From NCBI RefSeq assembly GCF_024055575.1, contig NZ_JAMXOE010000021.1, positions 57,997-121,996 of the forward strand: 64,000 nucleotides of DNA, given 5' to 3'. Source of the DNA: Mucilaginibacter flavidus. GTDB taxonomy: Bacteria > Bacteroidota > Bacteroidia > Sphingobacteriales > Sphingobacteriaceae. Under the pieces are notes generated by a model. The model did not search any database and was not told the DNA's origin. It saw only the letters and a program-made list of their open reading frames with translations. The stretch's first letter is position 1, and each line of letters begins with the position of its first letter. Positions 25,779 through 34,128 of the stretch are shown here, one piece after another. A program made the position numbers and the translations under genes.

Positions 25779-27407
25779 ATGAAAAAGAACTTCGTTTTAA
25801 ATATATTAGCAGTATCCCTGTTATTCACAGCCTGCAAAAAGGACTTTTTAAGCAGGGAGCCGCAGGATGCTTATAGCAACGCCAGCTTGTGGACATCGGC
25901 AAGCGATGCCAGTGCTGCACTGGCAGGTGTTTACAACGGTTCATCCGTTACTTATGCCAATGAGGCTGGCTGGGCGACCGCTACATGGATGATTTACCTT
26001 GATTGTACATCAGACAATGCTTACAACCAATACCCCTGGGAAGGTTTCCAGGCTTATGGCAACGGGTCCGTTAATCCCTCAACAGGCGATGCCTCTGCTT
26101 ACAATTATAGCGGGATAACCAGGGCTAATTTCTTTTTGGCAAACATTGGTAAAACACCTATGGATGCAACATTGAAGGCAAATATGATAGCACAAGTGAG
26201 ATTTATCCGCGCCTATCAATATTTTTTAATGAGCCAGTTATATGGCGATGTTCCATTGGTAACAACCATACTTACCCCCGCTCAGTCAATTACTTCAGTA
26301 CGTACTCCAAAAGCAGAAGTAATTAAATTTATATTGAGTGAGCTTACTGCAGCCGCTGCCGATTTGCCGGCTACCAATAATTCCGGCGACGGCCACATAA
26401 CCAAAGGCGCGGCTTTTGCCTTAAAAGCAAGAGTTGATTTATTTAACGGAAACTATGCAGACTGCGTTGCCGACTGCCAGGAAGTAACCAAATTGGGCTA
26501 TTCATTGTATCCTAGTTATGCCGACCTATTCCGCATGACAGCCCAACTTAACAACCCTGAAATAATTGCATCGGTTCAGTATGTGGAAAACCCTTCTGCT
26601 AACGCGAATAACGTATTAGGAGTTATGCCGTCAAACTCGTCCGGGGGATGGTCATCTATTGATCCTACACAAAACCTGGTGGATGCATATGATATGGACA
26701 ACGGCAAGCCCATAACCGATCCGGCGTCGGGTTATGATGCATCTAATCCTTATGCACATCGGGATCCACGTCTTGCGGCTACAATTTTATATCCGGGTGC
26801 GCCCTTTAAACAAGCCGGGGCCACAACAAATACGTACTTCGATCCAATGACCCCTTCGTCTCCCGACTATTACGCAAGTGGCAATAATACAACGCCAAGC
26901 GGCTATATAGTAAACAAATTCACATCAAATCTTAGTGACTTTGATAACCTGTTTCAAAGTGGTTTAAATATTACCGTTCTGCGTTATGCAGAAGTTTTAT
27001 TGTCTGATGCGGAAGCCAAAATAGAGCTTGGTAAAATTGATGCCTCTGTTTATGCTGACATTAACATGGTTCGCAACAGGGCCGGGCTGCCGTCCGTCGA
27101 CCAGTCTGTTTATAACAATCAAACTAGCTTACGGGCCCTGGTACGCAATGAACGAAGGGTTGAATTGGCGTTTGAAGGGTTACGCTTTTTTGACATCCAG
27201 CGTTGGAAAATTGGTTCGCAGGCAATGAACGGAACTGTTTATGGCGCTAAAGTAGGCACTGTTGATCCGGCTACGGGTAAGTATACCCCAACCGGCGCGC
27301 CGTTAGTACTTGAAACCAGGACGTTTGCAGATAAGAATTATTTATGGCCAATACCACAATCGGAAATTGACATTGATAAAAGTCTGAAGCAAAATCCGGG
27401 TTATTAA
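25779..27407 (+). CDS. susD: SusD/RagB-like glycan-binding lipoprotein
   Basis: A 542-residue lipoprotein. The lipobox LLFTAC places the acylated Cys at residue 19, followed by KKD, typical of surface-exposed Bacteroidota lipoproteins. The N-terminal SusD-like domain begins FLSREPQDAY; the TPR-bearing core includes AQVRFIRAYQYFLMSQLYGDVPLVT; the C-terminal RagB region includes RNERRVELAFEGLRFFDIQRW and ends YLWPIPQSEIDIDKSLKQNPGY. It caps the SusC barrel and binds the glycan. It starts 21 bases after susC. The full length argues for a functional protein. Confidence 0.95.
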   Translation: MKKNFVLNILAVSLLFTACKKDFLSREPQDAYSNASLWTSASDASAALAGVYNGSSVTYANEAGWATATWMIYLDCTSDNAYNQYPWEGFQAYGNGSVNPSTGDASAYNYSGITRANFFLANIGKTPMDATLKANMIAQVRFIRAYQYFLMSQLYGDVPLVTTILTPAQSITSVRTPKAEVIKFILSELTAAAADLPATNNSGDGHITKGAAFALKARVDLFNGNYADCVADCQEVTKLGYSLYPSYADLFRMTAQLNNPEIIASVQYVENPSANANNVLGVMPSNSSGGWSSIDPTQNLVDAYDMDNGKPITDPASGYDASNPYAHRDPRLAATILYPGAPFKQAGATTNTYFDPMTPSSPDYYASGNNTTPSGYIVNKFTSNLSDFDNLFQSGLNITVLRYAEVLLSDAEAKIELGKIDASVYADINMVRNRAGLPSVDQSVYNNQTSLRALVRNERRVELAFEGLRFFDIQRWKIGSQAMNGTVYGAKVGTVDPATGKYTPTGAPLVLETRTFADKNYLWPIPQSEIDIDKSLKQNPGY

Positions 27408-27494
27408 AAGGCCCTTTTATCGGAAACGACACAAAGGTGAGTATCACCAGGAAAATATTTCGGGGATGAGATCCTGAGATTTAGTTGATTACCT

Positions 27495-27517
27495 GCATCC
27501 CGGCCAGTCCGGGATGC
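27495..27517 (+). promoter_or_regulatory. Stem-loop between susD and the GH2 gene
   Basis: GCATCCCGG (27495-27503), loop CCAGT, CCGGGATGC (27509-27517), a perfect 9-bp stem without a following T-run. It may act as an RNA-processing or stability boundary that lowers expression of enzyme genes relative to susCD. It overlaps an upstream possible ATG of the GH2 gene, which is one reason to prefer the later start. Confidence 0.5.
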
Positions 27518-27552
27518 TAAATTTGTTCCATGCTTTACCAATAAAATACAAT

Positions 27553-30087
27553 ATGAAGAAACTTTTTACAGCTATTGTTTATCTCATTTGTTGCTGTTCT
27601 GCAAACGCCCAGCAATTTGCGCGCAGCACTATTAACTTTAACAATAACTGGGAAATGTTCAGGGTTGATTCTTTGGTAAAATCTAAGACTACGCTTGTAG
27701 TTAGAAACAGCACTTCCTTTTCGTCTCAATTTAACCAGGAAAATATTAAAAAAAAGAATATATCTGCAGATAGTATTATTCTTGATGAGGTAAAAGAAGC
27801 TACAAATGGCTTTGAAGTCGAATATCCAAAAATCAAAGCTTTAAAATGGGAAAAAATATCCTTGCCACACCCTGTAAAATATGAAGAGGAATTAAATCCC
27901 GGTATCAACCAGTTTACCGGCATCTGTTATTACAGGAAGCGGTTTACAGTTCCTGCAAATTACAAAAACAAGCGCATTTCTCTCCGTTTTGAAGGGGCGA
28001 TGCAAACGGCCACAGTATGGGTTAACGGAAAATTTGTGACTCAGCACCAAGGTGGGTATTTACCATTTATTGTATCGCTTGATAACTGCATAAACGGAAT
28101 TGATAAAAATGAGATTGTAGTTCGGCTGGACAACAGGGACAATAAAAATGTTCCCCCGGGCAAGCCATTGGCTACTTTGGGGTTCCTTTATTGGAGCGGG
28201 ATTTACCGGAATGTGCGGTTGATTGAAACTAACCCGGTTCATGTAACTGACCCTACTGACGCAAATACAGTTGCAGGTGGCGGTGTTTTTGCAAGGTCTG
28301 AAAATATATCTTCAAAAAGCGCAGATGTGATCATTAAGACACAGGTTAAAAACTCCTCGCCTTTTAAGGTATCTTCCTTAATCGTAAAACAGGTTCTTTT
28401 CAATTCAAGGACTAAGTCTCAATTACAGTCAAATACCTCTAAGTTTGAACTGACCGGCAATAATGTTAAGGAGTTGGAGCAGAAAATTACCGTGCCAATG
28501 CCTGACCTTTGGTCTCCTGATCAGCCTAATCTTTACCTGCTTAAAACAGAAATATGGAGCAATGGTCAGTTGGCCGATAATTTTTCGCAGAAAATTGGCA
28601 TCCGAAAACTAGCGTACAGCAGGTCTGAAGGATTTAAGCTGAACGATAAACCGCTGCGGATAGTTGGTACCAACAGGCACCAGGATTGCCCGTTTATTGG
28701 TAATGCATTATCTGATGCGGCACAATACCGCGATCTGAAAAGAATAAAAGACGCCGGAATTAATTTCATAAGGCTGTCACACTATCCCCAGGATCCTTCT
28801 GTGTACAGCATTTGTGATTCTTTAGGCATAATGCTGGGCGATCCTATTCCCGGCTGGCAATTTTTCAACAACAATGACATCTTTAAGGACAGGGTTTTCT
28901 CAGATATCAGGCAGATGATAAGGAGGGACAGGAACCATCCTTCAGTTATTATGTGGGAAGTAAGTTTAAATGAAACTTATCCATCCGATGATTTTCGAAT
29001 AAAGTCTTCAGAAATTGCTCATGAAGAATATCCCGGTGATAACTTTTTTACCTGCGGCGACACTTATGCCGCAAAACACACCCAATGGGACGTTCCCTTC
29101 AATAGCTGGATCGACCCGTTTGGTAGGCCACAGGACGTACAGCCCGAAAGCCCCGGTTTTGTAAGGGAATATGGCGATTATGAATTTGGCGGATCATCAT
29201 CAACCACAAGGGAAAACCGGAGCAACGGAGAAAAAGCACTATTACAAAATGCCTGGAATTTACAATGGGAGCATAATCTTTTAAGAGGCCCTGCCTATTA
29301 TCCATGGACGATCGGGGATGCTACCTGGGCGTTTTTTGACGGATTTGAAGCGTTCAGTAAAACCACTTCAGATTGGGGAATGATGGACGTGTACCGCTTA
29401 CCGAAATTCAGCTATTATTTTTTTAAAAGTCAGCTAGACCCAAGCGGGGATAACAAACCTATGGTTTACATTGCCAACTGGTGGACCCCTGCCAATAAAC
29501 CCGAAAACGTGATTATTTATTCAAATTGCGATGAATTAGCCTTGTATATAAATGGCAAATTCATAAAGAAACAACGCCCGGATTCAGGACCGGATACAGA
29601 CTATGGCGACTTTGAAAAAGGTGGAAATGCTTTTGACGGTGGGAATTCCACCAACCTAACCCATCCCCCATTTACTTTTAAAAACATAAATTGGCAAAGC
29701 GGCGACGTAAAAGCTATTGGATTTATAAACGGTAAAAAAGTAACCGAACAAACTGTTAAAACTCCTCTTGCAAAAACCCAACTCAAATTAATTGCAGACA
29801 CGCAAGGTCAGCCTTTGCAGGCTGACGGAGCAGACGCTATTTTTGTGCATGCACAAACAACAGATAAAAATGGTACCATTATGTGTTTGGATAATGAAAC
29901 AAAAGTTCATTTTTCAATAAGTAATAATGGTAAAATAATAGGACCGGCCACGGTAACGGCACGCGGAGGGATTGCCTCAATTTTAGTAAGGGCGAACAAT
30001 AAAACAAGTTTAATAACTATTACTGCCGATGTGCAAAATTTAAAGGGAGCAAAGCTTATTATTGCAGCCCTTGTAAAGAAGAATTAA
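27553..30087 (+). CDS. Glycoside hydrolase family 2 beta-galactosidase-like enzyme
   Basis: An 844-residue exported enzyme. I start at 27553 (MKKLFTAIVYLICCCSANAQ), which gives a clean signal peptide; an upstream ATG at 27514 would add 13 residues and disrupts it. Order: sugar-binding jelly roll with RKRFTVP and RLDNRDNKNVPPGKP, Ig-like domain, TIM barrel from about residue 350 (NRHQDCPFIGNALSD), acid/base Glu in MWEVSLNETYPS and probable nucleophile Glu in GFVREYGDYEFGG, then C-terminal Ig-like domains. The GH2 family includes beta-galactosidases, glucuronidases and mannosidases; the locus suggests galactoside. It is followed after 4 bases by the GH43 gene. Confidence 0.88.
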   Translation: MKKLFTAIVYLICCCSANAQQFARSTINFNNNWEMFRVDSLVKSKTTLVVRNSTSFSSQFNQENIKKKNISADSIILDEVKEATNGFEVEYPKIKALKWEKISLPHPVKYEEELNPGINQFTGICYYRKRFTVPANYKNKRISLRFEGAMQTATVWVNGKFVTQHQGGYLPFIVSLDNCINGIDKNEIVVRLDNRDNKNVPPGKPLATLGFLYWSGIYRNVRLIETNPVHVTDPTDANTVAGGGVFARSENISSKSADVIIKTQVKNSSPFKVSSLIVKQVLFNSRTKSQLQSNTSKFELTGNNVKELEQKITVPMPDLWSPDQPNLYLLKTEIWSNGQLADNFSQKIGIRKLAYSRSEGFKLNDKPLRIVGTNRHQDCPFIGNALSDAAQYRDLKRIKDAGINFIRLSHYPQDPSVYSICDSLGIMLGDPIPGWQFFNNNDIFKDRVFSDIRQMIRRDRNHPSVIMWEVSLNETYPSDDFRIKSSEIAHEEYPGDNFFTCGDTYAAKHTQWDVPFNSWIDPFGRPQDVQPESPGFVREYGDYEFGGSSSTTRENRSNGEKALLQNAWNLQWEHNLLRGPAYYPWTIGDATWAFFDGFEAFSKTTSDWGMMDVYRLPKFSYYFFKSQLDPSGDNKPMVYIANWWTPANKPENVIIYSNCDELALYINGKFIKKQRPDSGPDTDYGDFEKGGNAFDGGNSTNLTHPPFTFKNINWQSGDVKAIGFINGKKVTEQTVKTPLAKTQLKLIADTQGQPLQADGADAIFVHAQTTDKNGTIMCLDNETKVHFSISNNGKIIGPATVTARGGIASILVRANNKTSLITITADVQNLKGAKLIIAALVKKN

Positions 30088-30091
30088 TGAA

Positions 30092-31729
30092 ATGTTAGAA
30101 AAGGAAAAAAAACTGGCGGCTGAAGTAAATGGAAATAAGTACATAAAATGGATTGTTTTATTTTACTTATTACTATTTTGTACTGCCACGATATTTGCCC
30201 AGGTAAAAGACCGGCAAAAACAAGTTTGGACTCCCGACAATGGTAATGGCACTTTTACTAACCCTTTAATGTGGGGAGATTGGCCCGATCCGGATATTAT
30301 ACGCGTGGGCGATGATTTCTTTTTCATTTCTACCAGCATGCACTATGTGCCGGGTTCCCCTATTGCAAAATCAAAGGACCTGGTGAATTGGGAGATGGCC
30401 GGATATGCCGTACCACGCTACGACGAGGATCCTCGTTTCGACATGAAGGGCGGTACGCTCTACCTTAATGGCTCCTGGGCTAACACTCTGCGCTACCACA
30501 ACGGCAAGTTCTACGTCGGGTTCGACACGCAGCACGCCGGCGGGGGGACGGGTCACTTCTCGATGTGTGTTGCCGATGATGTGAAAGGGCCATGGAAGCG
30601 TACAATCTTCCCCGAGCGGTTATACGACCCGGGCCTGTTCTTTGACGACGACGGGAAGGCCTATGTTGCTCATGGAAAGGGCACCATCTACATCACGCCG
30701 CTGGCCGACGATGCGCTTTCGGTCGCCGGAAAACCCGTGAAGGTAATAGAGAAGGAGCCGGTCGAAGGTTCACACATGTACAAAATCAATGGGAAATACT
30801 ACATTTTTAGCCCGGCGGCGGGCATCGGTTCGCAGATGTGCTTTCGTTCCGACCATGTCTACGGCCCGTACGAAAAGAAAGTCGTAATGCACGACACGCG
30901 CAACACTCCCTATGGCGTCCACCAAGGCGGCTTGGTTCAACTCAAGAATGGTGACTGGTGGTGCCTCATTATGGACGACCGCGGCCCCATCGGCCGCACG
31001 ACGCGCCTGGAGCCCGTAACTTGGGTTGACGGCTGGCCGATGATTGGCATGAAAAACGACAAAGGCGAGTGGGTGGGAGTAGATACCTTTAAAAAGCCAG
31101 ATGTGGGGGGTACTTGCCCTATCATAGTCCCTCCTACCGCTGATGAATTTAATTCACCGAAACTTGGGTTACAGTGGCAATGGAATCATAATCCTGATCC
31201 GGAAAAATGGTCGCTTACTGAACACAAGGGGTATATGCGATTGAAAGCTGGCAAAGCTAATAATTTGGCTGGTGCGCGCAATACCCTTACGCAGCGGGTG
31301 CAGGGCCCTTATTCAAATGGGATAGTTGAAATGCATGTATCTGGAATGAAAGATGGCGATATTGCCGGCTTCGGCATCTTCCAGTTTCCTTATGCCTTTG
31401 TTTCTGTACAGCAGAAAGGAACAAAAAGAGAAATAGTAATGGTCAACAATGATACTACCATCACAACTTTAAATTTTAGCGGCACTACCGTTTGGTTTAA
31501 AGCCAATGTTACCCATGTGGGGTTTAAAGCATCATTTGCATATAGCACCGATGGGAAAAACTATCACCCCATCGGTAATGAATTGAAAATGGGCCTGGGA
31601 TTAGATTGGACGGCTAATCGTTTCGCATTGTTTAATTACAGTACCAATGAAACCGGAGCGGGCGGTTATGCCGATTTCAACTGGCTTCACTTTTCCGCAA
31701 TAAATCATTCAAAAGAAAAAAACAATTAA
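30092..31729 (+). CDS. Glycoside hydrolase family 43 enzyme with C-terminal beta-sandwich
   Basis: A 545-residue protein. A membrane-type leader follows a 15-residue hydrophilic N-terminus, with cleavage after IFAQ. The GH43 five-blade propeller spans about residues 50-340: catalytic base Asp in GDWPDPDIIRVGDDF, pKa-modulating Asp in LYDPGLFFDDDG, acid Glu in EPVEGSHMYKINGKYYIFSP. The C-terminal ~190 residues form the concanavalin-like domain found in GH43 beta-xylosidases and arabinofuranosidases (LGLQWQWNHNPDPEKW). Codons between about 30421 and 31080 are C/G-ending and unlike the rest of the gene. It starts 4 bases after the GH2 stop, so translation is coupled. It may also act on beta-galactosides (GH43_24 type); substrate unknown. 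Confidence 0.9.
   Translation: MLEKEKKLAAEVNGNKYIKWIVLFYLLLFCTATIFAQVKDRQKQVWTPDNGNGTFTNPLMWGDWPDPDIIRVGDDFFFISTSMHYVPGSPIAKSKDLVNWEMAGYAVPRYDEDPRFDMKGGTLYLNGSWANTLRYHNGKFYVGFDTQHAGGGTGHFSMCVADDVKGPWKRTIFPERLYDPGLFFDDDGKAYVAHGKGTIYITPLADDALSVAGKPVKVIEKEPVEGSHMYKINGKYYIFSPAAGIGSQMCFRSDHVYGPYEKKVVMHDTRNTPYGVHQGGLVQLKNGDWWCLIMDDRGPIGRTTRLEPVTWVDGWPMIGMKNDKGEWVGVDTFKKPDVGGTCPIIVPPTADEFNSPKLGLQWQWNHNPDPEKWSLTEHKGYMRLKAGKANNLAGARNTLTQRVQGPYSNGIVEMHVSGMKDGDIAGFGIFQFPYAFVSVQQKGTKREIVMVNNDTTITTLNFSGTTVWFKANVTHVGFKASFAYSTDGKNYHPIGNELKMGLGLDWTANRFALFNYSTNETGAGGYADFNWLHFSAINHSKEKNN
30421..31080 (+). other. GC-rich block inside the GH43 gene with foreign codon use
   Basis: From about 30421 the gene switches to C/G-ending codons (tacgacgaggatcctcgttt; aacggcaagttctacgtcgg; ggccccatcggccgcacgac). 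By hand count line 30961-31020 is 42 G+C of 60 and 30481-30540 is 36 of 60, against clearly AT-rich flanks before 30300 and after 31081 (agatacctttaaaaag). The reading frame is unbroken and the block covers most of the catalytic propeller, including the acid Glu. Confidence 0.6.
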
Positions 31730-31780
31730 CAGTATATTAATCCATCAGTACTTTTATAGCAAACACCTTAATACATTACA

Positions 31781-33637
31781 ATGAAAAAAATATTCCTTTC
31801 GTTCCTGCTGATTGCTTTTTGTGCCCTGCAGGGCATTTGCCAATCAAAACACACATTTGCCATAACTGACGGCGCTTTTCAGTATGACGGAAAGCCTGTT
31901 CAGATTCACTCGGGCGAGATGCATTTTGCCCGTATACCCAAAGAATATTGGCGTCACCGCTTAAAAATGCTTAGAGCTATGGGAATGAACACTGTTGCCA
32001 CCTACGTATTTTGGAACCATCATGAAACCAGCCCCGGTGTTTGGGATTTTAAAACCGGTAACCGCGATATCCGTGAGTTTGTAAAAACTGCACAGCAGGA
32101 AGGCCTGATGGTTATATTAAGGCCAGGTCCCTATGCGTGTGCCGAATGGGAGTTTGGCGGCTACCCCTGGTGGCTGCAAAACGACAAAAATATGGTTATC
32201 CGCAGCAAGAACCAGAATTTTTTAGATTCGTGCAAAACTTACATTAATCAGCTGGTTAACCAGGTTAAGGACCTTCAAATTACCCACGGCGGCCCTATCA
32301 TAATGATACAGGCCGAAAATGAGTTTGGATCGTATGTTGCGCAGCGGAAAGATGTACCGCTTGCCGACCATAAAATTTACAGCGCTGCGATAAAGGACAT
32401 GCTGTTAAATGCTGGAGTTGATGTTCCGTTGTTTACATCAGACGGCGACTGGCTTTTTGAGGGCGGCACCATAAAAGGCGCAATGCCAACTGCTAATGGT
32501 GAAACCAATATCAAAAATCTTAAAAAGCTGATAAACCAGTATAACAACGGCAAAGGCCCCTACATGGTTGCCGAATATTACCCCGGCTGGCTTGACCACT
32601 GGGGCGAAAAGTTTGAAAAGGTGCCCGAGGATTCAGTAATTAAAGATTTGGAAGCATTTTTAAAGGATACTGTTTCATTCAATATTTATATGGTGCATGG
32701 TGGCACCAACTTTGGGTTTACCAGCGGCGCCAATTACGATAAAGAGCATCCAATTCAGCCTGACATAACAAGTTATGATTATGATGCGCCAATTAGTGAA
32801 GCCGGTTGGGCGACATCAAAATTTATGGCAATCCGTAATTTGATGAAGAAAAACGTTTCTTATTCAATCCCCGAGGTGCCCGCGCAAATTCCGGTTGTAC
32901 AGCTCCCTTTAATCAAACTAACAGCATCGGCCAACGTGTTGGAGATTGCAAAGAAGCAGCAACCAGTACTAAGCGATACCCCGCAAACGTTCGAAAACCT
33001 TACCCAGGGGCATGGTTATGTTTTGTACAGTCGCAAATTTACGCAGCCAATAAGCGGCACATTACACCTGGACGGGTTAAGGGATTATGCTACTATATAC
33101 GTAAACGGCCAACGGGTTGGCGAGCTAAACAGGCAGGGCAACAACTTTAGCTGCGCAATTGACGTACCATTTAATGGCCGGTTAGATATTTTAGTTGAGA
33201 ACCTCGGCCGGATAAATTACGGCAGCGAGATTATTCATAACCTGAAAGGCATTATCAGCCCGGTTAAAATTGATGATCATGAAATAACCGGGAGTTGGCA
33301 AATGTACAAGCTCCCAATGGATAAAGTACCGGCTTTAAACTCTGGAAACGATAATACGGCAGGCAGCCCTACACTATACCAGGGAACATTTAATGTAAAC
33401 ACAGTTGGCGATACCTTTTTAGATATGAAAACCTGGGGCAAGGGTATTGTATTTATTAATGGCATTAACATTGGCCGTTATTGGAAAATTGGCCCGCAAC
33501 AAACATTGTATCTTCCAGGCTGCTGGTTGAAAAAAGGCAAGAACAGCATTGTTGTTTTAGACCAGCTAAATGATAAAAAACAAACAGAGGTTACATCTGT
33601 AACAAAGCCGGTGCTGGATGCACCTGTAGGCAAGTAG
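31781..33637 (+). CDS. Glycoside hydrolase family 35 beta-galactosidase
   Basis: A 618-residue exported enzyme (signal MKKIFLSFLLIAFCALQGICQ). The GH35 TIM barrel opens with FQYDGKPVQIHSGEMHFARIP and contains RPGPYACAEWEFGGYPWW, the acid/base Glu in MIQAENEFGSY and the nucleophile Glu in YMVAEYYPGWLDHWGE, then GGTNFGFTSGANY. The C-terminal third holds two jelly-roll domains (GLRDYATIYVNGQRVGELNR; TWGKGIVFINGINIGRYWKIGPQQTLY). Length and order match bacterial GH35 beta-galactosidases that cleave terminal beta-galactose. It is the last gene of the operon, 51 bases after GH43 and followed by a terminator. Confidence 0.94.
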   Translation: MKKIFLSFLLIAFCALQGICQSKHTFAITDGAFQYDGKPVQIHSGEMHFARIPKEYWRHRLKMLRAMGMNTVATYVFWNHHETSPGVWDFKTGNRDIREFVKTAQQEGLMVILRPGPYACAEWEFGGYPWWLQNDKNMVIRSKNQNFLDSCKTYINQLVNQVKDLQITHGGPIIMIQAENEFGSYVAQRKDVPLADHKIYSAAIKDMLLNAGVDVPLFTSDGDWLFEGGTIKGAMPTANGETNIKNLKKLINQYNNGKGPYMVAEYYPGWLDHWGEKFEKVPEDSVIKDLEAFLKDTVSFNIYMVHGGTNFGFTSGANYDKEHPIQPDITSYDYDAPISEAGWATSKFMAIRNLMKKNVSYSIPEVPAQIPVVQLPLIKLTASANVLEIAKKQQPVLSDTPQTFENLTQGHGYVLYSRKFTQPISGTLHLDGLRDYATIYVNGQRVGELNRQGNNFSCAIDVPFNGRLDILVENLGRINYGSEIIHNLKGIISPVKIDDHEITGSWQMYKLPMDKVPALNSGNDNTAGSPTLYQGTFNVNTVGDTFLDMKTWGKGIVFINGINIGRYWKIGPQQTLYLPGCWLKKGKNSIVVLDQLNDKKQTEVTSVTKPVLDAPVGK

Positions 33638-33660
33638 CATTAGTAACTATTTTACACGTA

Positions 33661-33694
33661 AAAAAGGTGATTGGTTTATTCAATCACCTTTTTT
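33661..33694 (+). terminator. Rho-independent terminator of the glycan operon
   Basis: AAAAAGGTGATTG (33661-33673) pairs with CAATCACCTTTTT (33681-33693) around GTTTATT, with a T-run included. It lies 24 bases after the GH35 stop. Confidence 0.92.
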
Positions 33695-34128
33695 GTTAAA
33701 TAACGCTCAGTTTATGGGGCACGCAAAAAGCGAACACATTTTTTAAAGATATTTTTTGTCCTGCCAATTGTTAACAATTCCATTAAGGCAAAAACCTCTT
33801 CTTCATGTACTACATATTTAACTTTTCAACAAGGTATTGACAGTTGTTGTTTTTTACTTATATTTATTTCTTATTAATAAAACCTACTACTAAACCTGTC
33901 ATCAATGAAAAGAACCAAACACCCTATTTTCGGCAATATTTGCTTTCCCACTGGTATTCTAATTCGAACGCCACTTAATATTTCGTAATTGCCCGTTCCT
34001 TTACCGCAATTGAGGTAACTGATAAAATGCGCTAAAAATTTTTGTTTAACAGAACTCTGCTGTTATAATACAGCCAATACACTCAAACTTAACCTAGTAC
34101 CTATTAATCTTAAATCACTAAACAAATC
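33695..34128. other. AT-rich intergenic region without a visible gene
   Basis: The 434 bases between the terminator and the cytochrome gene contain no supported frame. A TATATTTA box near 33859, preceded by a TTGACA-like tract, is a weak promoter candidate. Nothing else is recognised. Confidence 0.5.

Noticed and set aside
27514..27552. Upstream start for the GH2 gene
   Set aside because: It overlaps the stem-loop and adds residues before an otherwise clean signal peptide.
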